A stretch of DNA of 64,000 nt from Candidatus Anaeroferrophillus wilburensis (GCA_016934315.1 JAFGSY010000012.1:1-64000); one strand, 5' to 3'; positions 25,903 through 35,123 are shown, numbered from the stretch's first letter. The notes: a model not told the origin generated them from the letters alone. Numbers and translations: made by a program.

Positions 25903-27591
25903 TTATTCGACCTCCATGGTAACCCTGAGAACCTCTTCAATGGTGGTTTCTCCGGCTAGGGCATGCTGCAATCCCACCTCACGCAGCGGCTGAAAACCCT
26001 CCCGGCACGCGGCTTCCTGAATGAGCTCCGAATGGGCCCGGCTGACAATCAATTCCTTGATCGCCGGGCTCAGAGACATGACTTCATAGAATGCCAACCG
26101 ACCGGCATAGCCTGTCTGGCTGCACCGGGGGCAGCCGGGAGCATGGTAAAATTCAGGCGTCCCCTCCAGGGCAAGGGTATCAACCAAAGCCTGGGACGGC
26201 ACATAGGATTCCTTGCAGTGGGGACACAGGCGGCGGGCCAGCCGCTGGCCGACCACCAGAATCAGGGATGACGCCACCAAAAACGGCTGAATGCCCATAT
26301 CCAGCAGCCGGGTGGCGCAGCCGGGGGCATCGTTGGTATGCAGAGTGGAAAACACCAGATGGCCGGTAAGGGCCGACTGGATCGCCATCTCGGCGGTTTC
26401 CTGGTCACGGATCTCACCCACCATAATGACATCGGGATCCTGACGGAGAATCGACCGCAGGCCGCTGGCAAACGTCAGATTGATTTTCGGGTTGACCTGG
26501 ATCTGGTTGATGATCGGCAGCTGGTACTCCACCGGGTCTTCCAAAGTGACAATATTCTTATCCAGCGAATTGATGCTGTTGAGCGCCGCGTAGAGGGTGG
26601 TGGTTTTGCCGCTGCCGGTGGGACCGGTGATAATAACCATGCCATAGGGCTTGGCAATCTTTTCCCGAAACAGCTTCTCCTGCTCATCGAGAAAACCCAG
26701 CTGTTCAAGGTCCACCAGCAGGGCGCTCTGATCCAGCAGCCTCAGAACCACCTTTTCGCCCCGCACAGTGGGGATGGTGGACATGCGCACATCGATATTT
26801 TTATTGCCCACCGCCAGTTGGAAACGGCCGTCCTGGGGCAGGCGCCGTTCGGCTATGTTGAGATCGGCCATGATTTTGAGCCGGGAAACGGCATTGGCAT
26901 GGAGCTCGATGGGAGTGGTCATCTTTTCCCGCATGAGACCGTCCACCCGAAAACGGATGCGCAGCAGCTCTTTTTCCGGTTCCAGATGGATATCACTGGC
27001 TTTGACCTTGACCGCTTCAATGAGCAGGGCGTTGATGAAGTCGCTGACCTTGCCGTCATCCTTGGCAATCTCCCCCAGGGTCGGTGGCTGAGAACCACGA
27101 CCTCTCTCCCCCTGCCCCTGCTGCAGGCTGTCATAGACCTGACTCAGGGAGCTGCCCCGGCCGTAATACTTTTCTATGGCGTCAACGATGACCCCTTCGG
27201 CGGCAATCACCGGATTGACCTGACAGGAGGTTGCCGAAGCGATCTCATCCAGAGAGATGATATCCATGGGATCAACCATTGCCAGGGTCAATTGATCCTC
27301 GACCTTGAACAGCGGTATGGCTTTATATTTCCTGGCCAGCATCTCAGGCAGCGCCGAAACCACCTCCGGATCGATGAGAAAGGAATCAAAGGTCATGTGG
27401 GAGATGTTCAGCTGCTTGGCAATCGCCTTGATAATCTGCTCCTCGGTGGCAAAACCAAGGTTCATCAATGACTGACCAAGCCGGATATTTTCCCGCTTGC
27501 TTTTTTCAAGTCCTTCCAGCAGCTGTACATTGGTGATCAACCCTTCGTCCAGCAGCACATCACCAAGCCTTTTTCTCGTCGTAAACGCCAT
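25903..27591 (-). CDS. mshE: Pilus assembly ATPase MshE with c-di-GMP-type N-domain
   Basis: About 562 residues. The N-terminus has the tandem MshEN layout: RLGDVLLDEG at residue 8 and RLGQSLMNLG at residue 37, two 24-residue blocks separated by 5 residues, the spacing known for c-di-GMP binding. Block 2 ends in the expected Gln; block 1 ends in Ser. The motor domain has Walker A GPTGSGKTTTL, the Walker B region MVGEIRDQETAEMA, and a four-Cys zinc site (CPHC, CPRC). It drives fibre polymerisation. The second methionine (27591) is preferred for its AAGGA site. No PilT-like retraction ATPase is in the window. Confidence 0.95.
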   Translation of the reverse strand: MAFTTRKRLGDVLLDEGLITNVQLLEGLEKSKRENIRLGQSLMNLGFATEEQIIKAIAKQLNISHMTFDSFLIDPEVVSALPEMLARKYKAIPLFKVEDQLTLAMVDPMDIISLDEIASATSCQVNPVIAAEGVIVDAIEKYYGRGSSLSQVYDSLQQGQGERGRGSQPPTLGEIAKDDGKVSDFINALLIEAVKVKASDIHLEPEKELLRIRFRVDGLMREKMTTPIELHANAVSRLKIMADLNIAERRLPQDGRFQLAVGNKNIDVRMSTIPTVRGEKVVLRLLDQSALLVDLEQLGFLDEQEKLFREKIAKPYGMVIITGPTGSGKTTTLYAALNSINSLDKNIVTLEDPVEYQLPIINQIQVNPKINLTFASGLRSILRQDPDVIMVGEIRDQETAEMAIQSALTGHLVFSTLHTNDAPGCATRLLDMGIQPFLVASSLILVVGQRLARRLCPHCKESYVPSQALVDTLALEGTPEFYHAPGCPRCSQTGYAGRLAFYEVMSLSPAIKELIVSRAHSELIQEAACREGFQPLREVGLQHALAGETTIEEVLRVTMEVE

Positions 27592-27791
27592 TTCCATCCT
27601 TCAGCTATCATCTGAACTTCCTAAACATACTGCCTGTTCCTCACCTTTCGACGAATTCCCTCCAGAGTTTAAAAAAAACTGCACCAGCGGCAAAAAACTT
27701 CACCCCGACTCTGCTTGACATCACCACTATTTCAGATTAAGGAAAAGAAAGAACTTTTTTTCAACACTATCAATGGGGGGAAGAGCAGCTG
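27592..27791. promoter_or_regulatory. Divergent intergenic region, mshE / receiver-kinase
   Basis: 200 bp between two outward-facing genes, so promoters for both should lie here. On the plus strand TTGACA at 27715-27720 is a perfect -35 box, but the -10 position has only GATTAA/TAAGGA. On the minus strand TTGCCG and TAAACT at 16-nt spacing are weak candidates. A GGGGGGAAG ribosome site precedes the GTG of the plus-strand gene. Confidence 0.35.
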
Positions 27792-28952
27792 GTGAACAAG
27801 CGTCTACTGGTTCTTGATGATGAGCTGGAAATCAGAGAGGTATCGGTGGCCTTTTTTTCCAACTTCGGATTTCAGGTTGATGCAGCTGCCAGCGGCAATG
27901 CCGGCATAACCTTATTGGAAGAGCAGGATTACGACGTCGTCATCACTGATTTGATGATGCCTGACGGCGATGGCGAAAAGGTTCTCGCCTGGGTAATGAA
28001 AACCAAGCCTTATATCGGCGTTATCGTCCTCACCGGCTACGGAAGTGTGGAGTCAGCCGTAAATTTGATGAAAATGGGCGCCGCCGATTATGTCCTGAAG
28101 CCTTTCATGCTGCCTGAGCTGAAGGTCGTGGTGGAACGCTGCATCAGCAGGCAGGCTCTTAAGGAGGAAAATCGCCTGCTCAAGGAAGCCTATGCCAAGA
28201 TGCAGGAGGTCAAGGTGATGAAGGAAAAGTTTCTCGACCTGACCAGCCATGAGCTGAAAACGCCGGTAACCATCATCAATACCATTTTGGATCTGGTCGA
28301 ACAGCATGACGATGGGGCCTGCCTGGCGGAGCAGTACCTTCCCCTGATGAAAAAAACGGTCGCCAGCCTCACCAGAACGGTGGGGGAATTGAACCAGCTG
28401 GTCCAGTCGCGGGAGGGGATGCTCCCCATCACCATCCAGGAGATAGAAATGGCAGCCTTGATCGAGGAAGTCATCGACGATATCAAGCTGCTGGCGGCCG
28501 ATCGCAAGCTTCGTTATGCGTTCAATGGCCGGGGAAAAGGCCCTTTCAGCGCGTTTCTGGACCAGGATAAAATTCGCCAGACGCTTTTTGAACTTTTGCA
28601 GAATGCGGTGAAATACACCCCTGACCAGGGGTTAATCACCGTTGATATCACTTGCAACCACCACGAGGCAACACCGCCCACCACCATGACCATCAGGATT
28701 TCAGATGCCGGCATCGGCATCGCCCCGGAAGAACAGGAGAAAATTTTCGAGAAATTTTACAAGATTCAGGACGTCCGCGACCACAGCAGTTCTGAGTCCG
28801 CCTTTCTGGGCGGCGGCATGGGCGTTGGTCTCTCCCTGGCCCAGGGGCTGATTCATGCCCAGGGCGGCTCGCTGACGGTGGAGAGCTCACCGGGAGCCGG
28901 TTCCACCTTCATTATCACCCTGCCCTGTCGGGCTCTGCCAGCCTCGCTGTAG
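27792..28952 (+). CDS. Receiver-histidine kinase hybrid (REC-HisKA-HATPase)
   Basis: 386 residues. Residues 1-120 form a receiver domain with phospho-acceptor D53 (VVITDLMMPDGDG), T81 and K103. A helical linker rich in Lys and Glu leads to the dimerisation domain, with phospho-His H153 in LTSHELKTPV, and the ATPase domain has an N-box (ELLQNAVKYTP), a G1 box (DAGIGIAP) and GGGMGVGLSLAQG. There is no transmembrane segment, so it is cytoplasmic. The receiver at the N-terminus makes this a kinase that is itself a target of another phosphorelay. A GTG start with a GGGGGGAAG site is used. The gene is divergent from the pilus locus and may regulate it (inference). Confidence 0.88.
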   Translation: MNKRLLVLDDELEIREVSVAFFSNFGFQVDAAASGNAGITLLEEQDYDVVITDLMMPDGDGEKVLAWVMKTKPYIGVIVLTGYGSVESAVNLMKMGAADYVLKPFMLPELKVVVERCISRQALKEENRLLKEAYAKMQEVKVMKEKFLDLTSHELKTPVTIINTILDLVEQHDDGACLAEQYLPLMKKTVASLTRTVGELNQLVQSREGMLPITIQEIEMAALIEEVIDDIKLLAADRKLRYAFNGRGKGPFSAFLDQDKIRQTLFELLQNAVKYTPDQGLITVDITCNHHEATPPTTMTIRISDAGIGIAPEEQEKIFEKFYKIQDVRDHSSSESAFLGGGMGVGLSLAQGLIHAQGGSLTVESSPGAGSTFIITLPCRALPASL

Positions 28953-28959
28953 CCCTCCC

Positions 28960-30498
28960 ATGCATACCGCCGTCATGAGTGCCTCCCTGCAGGGCATCCA
29001 GGCCGTGAACATCGAAGTGGAAATCGATGTTTCCCCAGGACTGCCCGGCATGGCCATTGTCGGCCTTGCCGACCATGCCATTAAAGAGAGCAGGGACCGC
29101 ATCCGGGCAGCGGTCAAAAACGCCGGCTTTGCCTTCCCCAACCGCCGGATTACCATCAACCTGGCACCGGCGCACCTGAAAAAAGAGGGTACTATTCTTG
29201 ATCTGCCGATGGCCATCGGCATCCTCGCAGCTGACGGAGACCACCCCGAATATGCTTCCTGGCTGCAGCACTATCTGGTTGTCGGCGAACTTTCCCTGGA
29301 CGGTTCGGTAAAACCGATTCGCGGCTGTCTCTCCATCGCCCTGATGGCCAGGAAGCAGGGGTATCGCGGACTCATCCTGCCACCGGACAATGCACCTGAA
29401 GCGGCGATCATCGAAGGACTGGAAGTCATCGGCGTCAATACCATCGGTGACGTTATGGGACTGCTGGCCGGCGATATCACTATTGCCGCCACCCCGCACC
29501 GCCCGGCTTCCGGACATCGCCAAATGACCGCCGGCATCGATTTTGCCGATGTCCGGGGGCAGCACCATGCCAAGCGGGCCCTGGAGATTGCCGCCGGCGG
29601 CGGCCATAATCTGCTGTTCATCGGCCCTCCAGGGGCCGGCAAATCGATGCTGGCCAAACGCCTGCGTACCATTCTGCCGCCGTTGACCTTTGAGGAAGCA
29701 ATTGAAACCACCATCATCCACAGCGTTGCCGGCACGTTGGCAAACACTGACGGATTGCTGCTGGAACGACCCTTCCGCCATCCCCACCATACCATATCCG
29801 ATGCCGCCCTGGCGGGTGGCGGCAACCCACCCCATCCGGGAGAAATCTCCCTGGCCCACCATGGAGTTCTGTTTCTTGATGAACTGCCGGAATTCCGCAA
29901 AAATGTCCTCGAACTGCTGCGCCAACCGCTGGAAGATCAGCAGGTGACCATTGCCCGTGCCAAGGCGACCAGCTCATTCCCGGCCACATTCATCCTCATC
30001 GGCGCCATGAATCCCTGCCCCTGCGGCCACTATGGCGACAGCCAGCACCCGTGCACCTGCACCATGCATCAGATTCACAAATACCGCGGCAAGCTCTCCG
30101 GCCCCCTTTTAGACCGCATTGATCTGCATGTGGAAGTCCCCGCTGTGCCGGCGGCAGAATTATTGAATCCCACAAGCACTGAGGAGCACTCGGCCGTTAT
30201 CCGCCAGCGGGTGGTTGCCGCCCGGCAAGTTCAGGAAGACCGCTTTGCCGGCCGGAAGATTTTTTACAACGGGGCGATGGGGGAAAAGGATATCAAAACA
30301 TTCTGCCGGCTGGAGGAAAGCAGCAAAACTCTCATGCAGCAGGCCATGACAAAATTGGGCTTAAGTGCCCGGGCTTACAGCCGGATTCTCAAAGTAGCCC
30401 GCACCATCGCCGACTTGGGGGAAAGCCGGAAAATCACCACCAGCCACCTGGCGGAGGCCATCCAGTACCGCAGCCTGGACCGAAGGATGATGCTCTGA
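28960..30498 (+). CDS. yifB: YifB/ComM family AAA+ Mg-chelatase-like protein
   Basis: 512 residues. An N-terminal Lon-protease-like fold (AVMSASLQGIQAVNIEVEID, GLPGMAIVGLAD) is followed by a Mg-chelatase-type AAA+ domain with Walker A IGPPGAGKSMLAKRL, Walker B GVLFLDELPEF, and NPCPCGHYGD with a Cys-rich zinc-like motif (CPCG, CTC). The C-terminal domain carries GLSARAYSRILKVARTIADL. ComM helicases promote branch migration during natural transformation (family knowledge). It starts 7 bp after the kinase gene. Confidence 0.92.
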   Translation: MHTAVMSASLQGIQAVNIEVEIDVSPGLPGMAIVGLADHAIKESRDRIRAAVKNAGFAFPNRRITINLAPAHLKKEGTILDLPMAIGILAADGDHPEYASWLQHYLVVGELSLDGSVKPIRGCLSIALMARKQGYRGLILPPDNAPEAAIIEGLEVIGVNTIGDVMGLLAGDITIAATPHRPASGHRQMTAGIDFADVRGQHHAKRALEIAAGGGHNLLFIGPPGAGKSMLAKRLRTILPPLTFEEAIETTIIHSVAGTLANTDGLLLERPFRHPHHTISDAALAGGGNPPHPGEISLAHHGVLFLDELPEFRKNVLELLRQPLEDQQVTIARAKATSSFPATFILIGAMNPCPCGHYGDSQHPCTCTMHQIHKYRGKLSGPLLDRIDLHVEVPAVPAAELLNPTSTEEHSAVIRQRVVAARQVQEDRFAGRKIFYNGAMGEKDIKTFCRLEESSKTLMQQAMTKLGLSARAYSRILKVARTIADLGESRKITTSHLAEAIQYRSLDRRMML

Positions 30499-30515
30499 CG
30501 GTAGTCAATAACGAT

Positions 30516-32618
30516 TTATGCCTTGGCGGCTGCCAGGATGATGCGCCCATCAACAACCGCACCCTGTTGGTCATCGAGAAACAGCGGGTTGATGTCGAGC
30601 TGCTGAATAACGGGAAAATCGGTCAGCAGACCGGCAACGGCCTGCAGAACTTTTTCCAGGGTCGGCCGGTGAACCCCCTGCCGGCCCCGGGCACCCATAA
30701 GAATCGGCGCTCCTTTGAGTTCGGCAATCATGTCGTCGATCAGCGACGAAGTCAGCGGCGGCAGCCGAAGGGCTACATCCTGAAAAATTTCCGCGTAGAT
30801 ACCGCCCATCCCCAGCAGAACCACCGGCCCGAAAGCCGCATCCTGACGACCACCGACAATCATCTCCAGGCTTGTCTGCCCCTGGGACTGGAGCATAATC
30901 CCCCGATAGCCGGGCAGGGAGGCAAAGTTTTTTTCCAGCTCGGCACAGGTCTGCCGCACGGCTTCCGGCCCGTCAATACCCAGGATAACGCCGCCGGCAT
31001 CACTTTTATGGGAAAGGGCGGCGGCCACCACCTTGGCCGCCAGGGGAAATCCCAGTTCTGCTGCCGCCGGTGCCGGATTGTCGCCGGGACGGACGATGCG
31101 ATACGGCAGGACCGGCAGATCATAGGCCTGGAAGATCTCCAGCACCTGATCAAGCAGCAGCTCCCCATGCTGGCAGCTGAGTGCTTCATCGAATATCGCC
31201 GCCACCGCCTGGCGGTCACCTCCACCGGCAACCACTGCTTCGTCCATTGGTTGCTGAAGCGGCTGCCGGCGGCTGGCGTAATCCCGGGATACGGCCAGAG
31301 CTTCAATCCCCTCCGCCGGCTCCGTAAACAGGGGAAAAGAAAGTTTTCTTTTCAGGCCGGTCACCGCCTGTTCGCCGGAAAAAACGCACAGGGCCACCGG
31401 TTTATGGTAGCGCTGGGCCAGGATATTGATGGTTTCCGCCAGCCGCAGGGAAGCGTCCCCCTCCACATCGGCCTGGAAGACATGGTTGAACAGCACCCCG
31501 TCAACGTCCGGCCGCTGGAGCACCTGCTCCAGAATCGTCACGTAGAAATCGATATCAAAAAGATCTCCCAGGTCAAGGGGGTTGGTGGGATTGATGACCT
31601 TGGCCCGGAAGCGGGACTTGATAAAATCGATAAATTCATCGCTGAACTCCACCAGCTGAAAACCGGCGGCCGCCGCCGCATCCGCCGCCACCACCGCATG
31701 GCCGCCAGAACGGGAGATCACCACCAGATTATCGCCCCGCATCAGCGGCAGGCTGAATGATTTTACCTGATTGATAAACTGGCGAAAGGTTTTCACCCGA
31801 TAGATGCCATACTGGCGGCAGGCGGCATCTACCACCTGGTCATCGTTGGCCAATGCCGCCGTGTGCGACCGGGCTATGCGGCCGCTCTGTTCAGAGGTGT
31901 TGGCTTTGTGGAGGATCACCGGCTTCTGGATGCCGGCACACTGTGAGAGCAGCCGCTGGCCATCCTCAATCCCTTCGAGGTAGAGGCCGATGATGGTCGT
32001 CCGGGGATCGTCCTTCAAATAGGCAAGATAATCGCTCTCATCAAGGCAGCTTTTATTGCCCATACTGACCACCTTGGCAACCCCGAGGCTGTCACTGCTG
32101 CCCATCCCCAGGTAGGTCAGAGCCATGCCGCCGCTCTGGGAAACCAGGGACAGCCCACCTTCTCTGATCTCCGCCGAAGAGAGACGCATGAAGGGCAGAC
32201 ACAAACCGTTGTGACGATTGATGATGCTGATCCCGTTGGGGCCGACAAATTTCACCCCATGCTGGCTGGCAAAGGCGACAATCTCCTTCTCTAGGACAGC
32301 CCCGGCAGCAGAAAACTCCCGGAAACCGCCGCTTTCAATCACCATTCTGGTAATGCCTTTGGCTACACAGGCTTTCATGGTGGCCAGCACCGTCGCCGCC
32401 GGCGTCAGGATGACCGCCATCTCAATACCGTCGGGAAGATCAGCAAACTCGGTATGGATCCGATGGCCAAGAAAATACCCTGGTTTCCTGCCCAGCAGGT
32501 GAATTTCACCTTCGAAACCAAAGTCGATCAGATTATGAACAATATTCTTCGCCAGATTTTCCGGCTTCGGCGACACGCCGATGACCAGCACCGACCGGGG
32601 GTGAAACAGCTTCTCCAT
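30516..32618 (-). CDS. ADP-forming acyl-CoA synthetase (fused alpha/beta)
   Basis: 700 residues. The N-terminal CoA-binding Rossmann domain (SVLVIGVSPKPENLAKNIV) is followed by the succinyl-CoA-ligase-like domains, with the phospho-His in RSHTAALANDD, and the C-terminal ATP-grasp domain (PLAAKVVAAALSHKSDAGGV and GPVVLLGMGGIYAEI). The enzyme makes an organic acid and ATP from acyl-CoA, ADP and phosphate, useful to fermenting or syntrophic anaerobes. Domain order alpha-then-beta in one chain is the usual fused form. It is convergent with yifB, with only 17 bp between them. Confidence 0.88.
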   Translation of the reverse strand: MEKLFHPRSVLVIGVSPKPENLAKNIVHNLIDFGFEGEIHLLGRKPGYFLGHRIHTEFADLPDGIEMAVILTPAATVLATMKACVAKGITRMVIESGGFREFSAAGAVLEKEIVAFASQHGVKFVGPNGISIINRHNGLCLPFMRLSSAEIREGGLSLVSQSGGMALTYLGMGSSDSLGVAKVVSMGNKSCLDESDYLAYLKDDPRTTIIGLYLEGIEDGQRLLSQCAGIQKPVILHKANTSEQSGRIARSHTAALANDDQVVDAACRQYGIYRVKTFRQFINQVKSFSLPLMRGDNLVVISRSGGHAVVAADAAAAAGFQLVEFSDEFIDFIKSRFRAKVINPTNPLDLGDLFDIDFYVTILEQVLQRPDVDGVLFNHVFQADVEGDASLRLAETINILAQRYHKPVALCVFSGEQAVTGLKRKLSFPLFTEPAEGIEALAVSRDYASRRQPLQQPMDEAVVAGGGDRQAVAAIFDEALSCQHGELLLDQVLEIFQAYDLPVLPYRIVRPGDNPAPAAAELGFPLAAKVVAAALSHKSDAGGVILGIDGPEAVRQTCAELEKNFASLPGYRGIMLQSQGQTSLEMIVGGRQDAAFGPVVLLGMGGIYAEIFQDVALRLPPLTSSLIDDMIAELKGAPILMGARGRQGVHRPTLEKVLQAVAGLLTDFPVIQQLDINPLFLDDQQGAVVDGRIILAAAKA

Positions 32619-32759
32619 GGATGGATCTCCCTATGAATTTTTGCACCTGCCTGCTCCAGCAGTAAATGAGCAGCCATTCATTATCTCACCATGTATCCTA
32701 TCACCCACCCCCTGTCAAGAACTAGCATGGCTGGAAAAGGCTGGGCAGGGCAAAATGGA

Positions 32760-32788
32760 TTGACAAAAAACGCTAAATCACGTACATC
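32760..32788 (+). promoter_or_regulatory. Sigma-70-type promoter upstream of ndk
   Basis: TTGACA at 32760-32765 and TACATC at 32783-32788 with 17-bp spacing (TTGACA perfect, -10 four of six). It would give a leader of roughly 145 nt before the ndk start. Confidence 0.5.
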
Positions 32789-32843
32789 AGCGTCAATTTT
32801 CCAGCCGGACCCAACAGCAATAACCAGAGATGTTTGCCCGGAA

Positions 32844-32908
32844 ACCATGTAGCGGATCGACATTGTTGGACATGGGTAACAGCCTGAGCCTGGAGACTTG
32901 TCGATCCG
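32844..32908 (+). promoter_or_regulatory. Structured leader upstream of ndk
   Basis: A perfect 10-bp inverted repeat CGGATCGACA ... TGTCGATCCG (32853-32862 and 32899-32908) encloses 36 nt. CCATGT at 32845-32850 could pair instead with ACATGG at 32870-32875, inside that loop, so two mutually exclusive folds or a pseudoknot are possible. It lies within the predicted transcript leader. The rest of the 320-bp gap holds only the promoter and an AAGGAG ribosome site. Confidence 0.35.
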
Positions 32909-32938
32909 ATAATTGGTCACTTTAACAAGGAGTAGAGT

Positions 32939-33361
32939 ATGGAACGCACCTTATCAATCATCAAACCGGATGCGGTGGCCAAAGGAGTCATCGGCAACAT
33001 TATCGCCACCTTTGAGGCCAACGGCCTGCGGATAGCGGCCATGAAGATGGTTCATCTGAGCAAACGGGAAGCGGAGGGTTTTTATGCCGTCCATCGGCAA
33101 CGGCCGTTTTTCGGCAGCCTGACCGATTTCATGTCTATGGGACCTGCTGTGGTGATGGTGCTGGCAGGCGACGACGCAATCAGTAAAAATCGGGAGCTGA
33201 TGGGGGCCACCAATCCGGCGGAAGCCGCTGAAGGCACCCTCCGGAAACGCTTTGCCACCGATATCGAAAAAAATGCCGTCCATGGTTCCGACGCCCCGGA
33301 AACCGCCCGGACGGAAATCGCCTATTTCTTCCCTGAGCTGGAAATCGTCAACGAACAGTAG
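32939..33361 (+). CDS. ndk: Nucleoside diphosphate kinase
   Basis: 140 residues, standard length. It transfers the gamma-phosphate from ATP to other nucleoside diphosphates through phospho-His H115 (NAVHGSDA), with the N-terminal [15 protein letters not shown] and the GPAVVMVL strand as usual for the family. The start has AAGGAG at 32927-32932, 6 nt upstream. It is preceded by a promoter and a possibly structured leader and followed by bioD at 32 bp, with which it may be cotranscribed. Confidence 0.97.
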   Translation: MERTLSIIKPDAVAKGVIGNIIATFEANGLRIAAMKMVHLSKREAEGFYAVHRQRPFFGSLTDFMSMGPAVVMVLAGDDAISKNRELMGATNPAEAAEGTLRKRFATDIEKNAVHGSDAPETARTEIAYFFPELEIVNEQ

Positions 33362-33393
33362 ATTGCCCGGTTGGCAATCCCCTGCATGAATCC

Positions 33394-34110
33394 ATGAATA
33401 AATCCCGAGGACTGTTTATCACCGGTACGGACACCGGGGTCGGCAAGACCCTGGTGTCGGCGATTCTAGCAGTTTTTCTTCGGCACCAGGGACGTGCATT
33501 CAGTTACCTGAAACCCATGGAAAGCGGCATCGCTGACCAGGATGCCCTGGCCCATGATTCCGACGGTTCCCAGGTTCGACAGGCAGCCGCCCTGCAAACG
33601 CCCCTCAGCGAGATTATTCCTTTCACCTTCCGGGAACCACTGGCACCGCTGTTGGCGGCTCGACGACAACAGCAGGTTATCAGCCGCGAGACACTGCGCA
33701 CCACAAGCCAGACCCATCTGGAACGGCATCCGTTCACCCTGGTGGAGGGCGCCGGCGGCCTGCTGGTTCCCCTGTGCCCGCAATACCTGGTTGTCGACCT
33801 GATTCAAGACCTCCAGCTGCCAGTCCTGCTGGTCTGCCGATCAGCCCTGGGGGGAGTAAACCATACCCTCCTGTCCTTGGCCTGTCTGCGCCAGGCGGGC
33901 ATTCCGATCGCCGGCCTGGTGGTCAACCATCTGAACGGCCCCCCCGGCATTGCGGAACAGCATTTCAGTGCCCAGATCGAGGAATTCGACCCGGTTCCCA
34001 TTCTTGGAGAACTGCCCTTCCAGCCGGCCATCTCCTTTACAAGCGAAGCGCTGCTGCCCTTAGCGGCACAGCTGAACCTGGATCATTTTTTTACCCAGCT
34101 GATCGGCTGA
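33394..34110 (+). CDS. bioD: Dethiobiotin synthetase
   Basis: 238 residues. ATP-dependent ring closure in biotin synthesis, from diaminopelargonate to dethiobiotin. The P-loop is GTDTGVGKTLVS at about residues 12-23, then LKPMESG with catalytic Lys, and VEGAGGLLVPL with the metal-binding Glu. Other biotin genes (bioA, bioB, bioF) are not nearby. The stop codon overlaps GCTGAACC, which pairs with GGTTCAGC 51 nt downstream, a possible two-way terminator against the convergent hydratase gene. Confidence 0.93.
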   Translation: MNKSRGLFITGTDTGVGKTLVSAILAVFLRHQGRAFSYLKPMESGIADQDALAHDSDGSQVRQAAALQTPLSEIIPFTFREPLAPLLAARRQQQVISRETLRTTSQTHLERHPFTLVEGAGGLLVPLCPQYLVVDLIQDLQLPVLLVCRSALGGVNHTLLSLACLRQAGIPIAGLVVNHLNGPPGIAEQHFSAQIEEFDPVPILGELPFQPAISFTSEALLPLAAQLNLDHFFTQLIG

Positions 34111-34198
34111 ACCTTTTCTCTCTGGCAGCCAAGGACCAATACCCCCACCGGAACCGTTGGCCGAGGTTCAGCAAAAAGCAATTGCGTTGTAATTTCTT

Positions 34199-34978
34199 TC
34201 AATAGTTTGCCGGACGCTTGGCGAAAAAAGCAGCGACCCCCTCTTTCATTTCACTGCCGGCTGCGCAGGCAATCAACCCCTGACGTTCCGCTTCAATATG
34301 CTCAGGAAATGATCTGGAAACCCCTTGAATGAGAAGCTTTTTGGTCCGCGCCAGGGCGGCTGCGGGCCCCTGCCCCAGCTTTTTGATCAAAGCAGCTGCC
34401 TCTTGGCCGGCTGATTCGGCGGCAACAAAACGGCTTACCAAACCCATGTCAGCAGCCTGGCGGCCGTCAATGGAGCCATTGCTCAAAAAGAAATCCAGGG
34501 CCCGAGGCAACCCAAGCGCCCGCAGAACAGCAAAACTGCTGCCGCCGTCGGGGACGGCACCAATCCCCACATAACCGGCCACAAAACGGGCATTCTCCGT
34601 CGCCAAGGTAATATCCGCTGCCAGCGCCAGGCCAACACCAAAACCGGCGCACACCCCATCCACAAGGGAAACAAAGATTTTTTCCATACCGCGAATCGCC
34701 AGCACGGTGGCATTCAGGGTGACGGTCAGCTGTTCAATCAGGGTATGCAGATTGCCGGCATCAATGCCCCGCTTAAAAGATCCCAGATCGCCGCCGCCGG
34801 AAAACAACCGGCCGTTGCTTTGCAGCAGAACGACGCTGATCTCATTATCCCAACGGACCTCCTGAACCGTCTGCCACAAGGCAGCGGCCAGAGATTCATT
34901 GTAGACATTACCCGATTCCGGGGCATTAAGGGTTAACGTGGCACAACGACCTTTTTTTTCCAAAACAAGAACTGACAT
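34199..34978 (-). CDS. Enoyl-CoA hydratase/isomerase family protein
   Basis: 259 residues, crotonase fold. Oxyanion-hole segments are GRLFSGGGDLGSF and DGVCAGFGVGLALAADI. The usual catalytic Glu pair is replaced by a PDGGSSF stretch, like the PaaG-type isomerases that keep one acidic residue, so isomerase activity is at least as likely as hydration. It acts on CoA thioesters in fatty- or aromatic-acid metabolism. The gene stands alone, divergent from pyrE. Confidence 0.85.
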   Translation of the reverse strand: MSVLVLEKKGRCATLTLNAPESGNVYNESLAAALWQTVQEVRWDNEISVVLLQSNGRLFSGGGDLGSFKRGIDAGNLHTLIEQLTVTLNATVLAIRGMEKIFVSLVDGVCAGFGVGLALAADITLATENARFVAGYVGIGAVPDGGSSFAVLRALGLPRALDFFLSNGSIDGRQAADMGLVSRFVAAESAGQEAAALIKKLGQGPAAALARTKKLLIQGVSRSFPEHIEAERQGLIACAAGSEMKEGVAAFFAKRPANY

Positions 34979-35095
34979 GGCAGGCTCTCCTTATTGGCGG
35001 TAAACAGTTAATGAATTACTGTTCATCGACTAGTACAAGTGGCGGCAACTTGTCAACCTGTATCATCACTAAGCTCCGGCAACTGCAACTTTCAC

Positions 35096-35123
35096 TTGAC
35101 ATCTCTTCCCCCCGCTGTATAAA
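35096..35123 (+). promoter_or_regulatory. Sigma-70-type promoter for pyrE
   Basis: TTGACA at 35096-35101 and TATAAA at 35118-35123 with 16-bp spacing, a near-consensus pair. It would produce a leader of about 140 nt containing a GGCCGGTT/AACGGCC imperfect hairpin; no recognised riboswitch was seen. The rest of this 290-bp divergent gap shows nothing clear. Confidence 0.6.

Noticed and set aside
11536-27591. Reading the pilus locus as a type II secretion system
   Set aside because: There is no GspC or GspK homologue, and mshD/O/P/Q-like genes with a LamG/DUF6701 protein favour MSHA.
34106-34172. GCTGAACC/GGTTCAGC repeat as a firm bioD terminator
   Set aside because: The loop is about 51 nt and there is no T-run right after the stem; noted only in the bioD entry.
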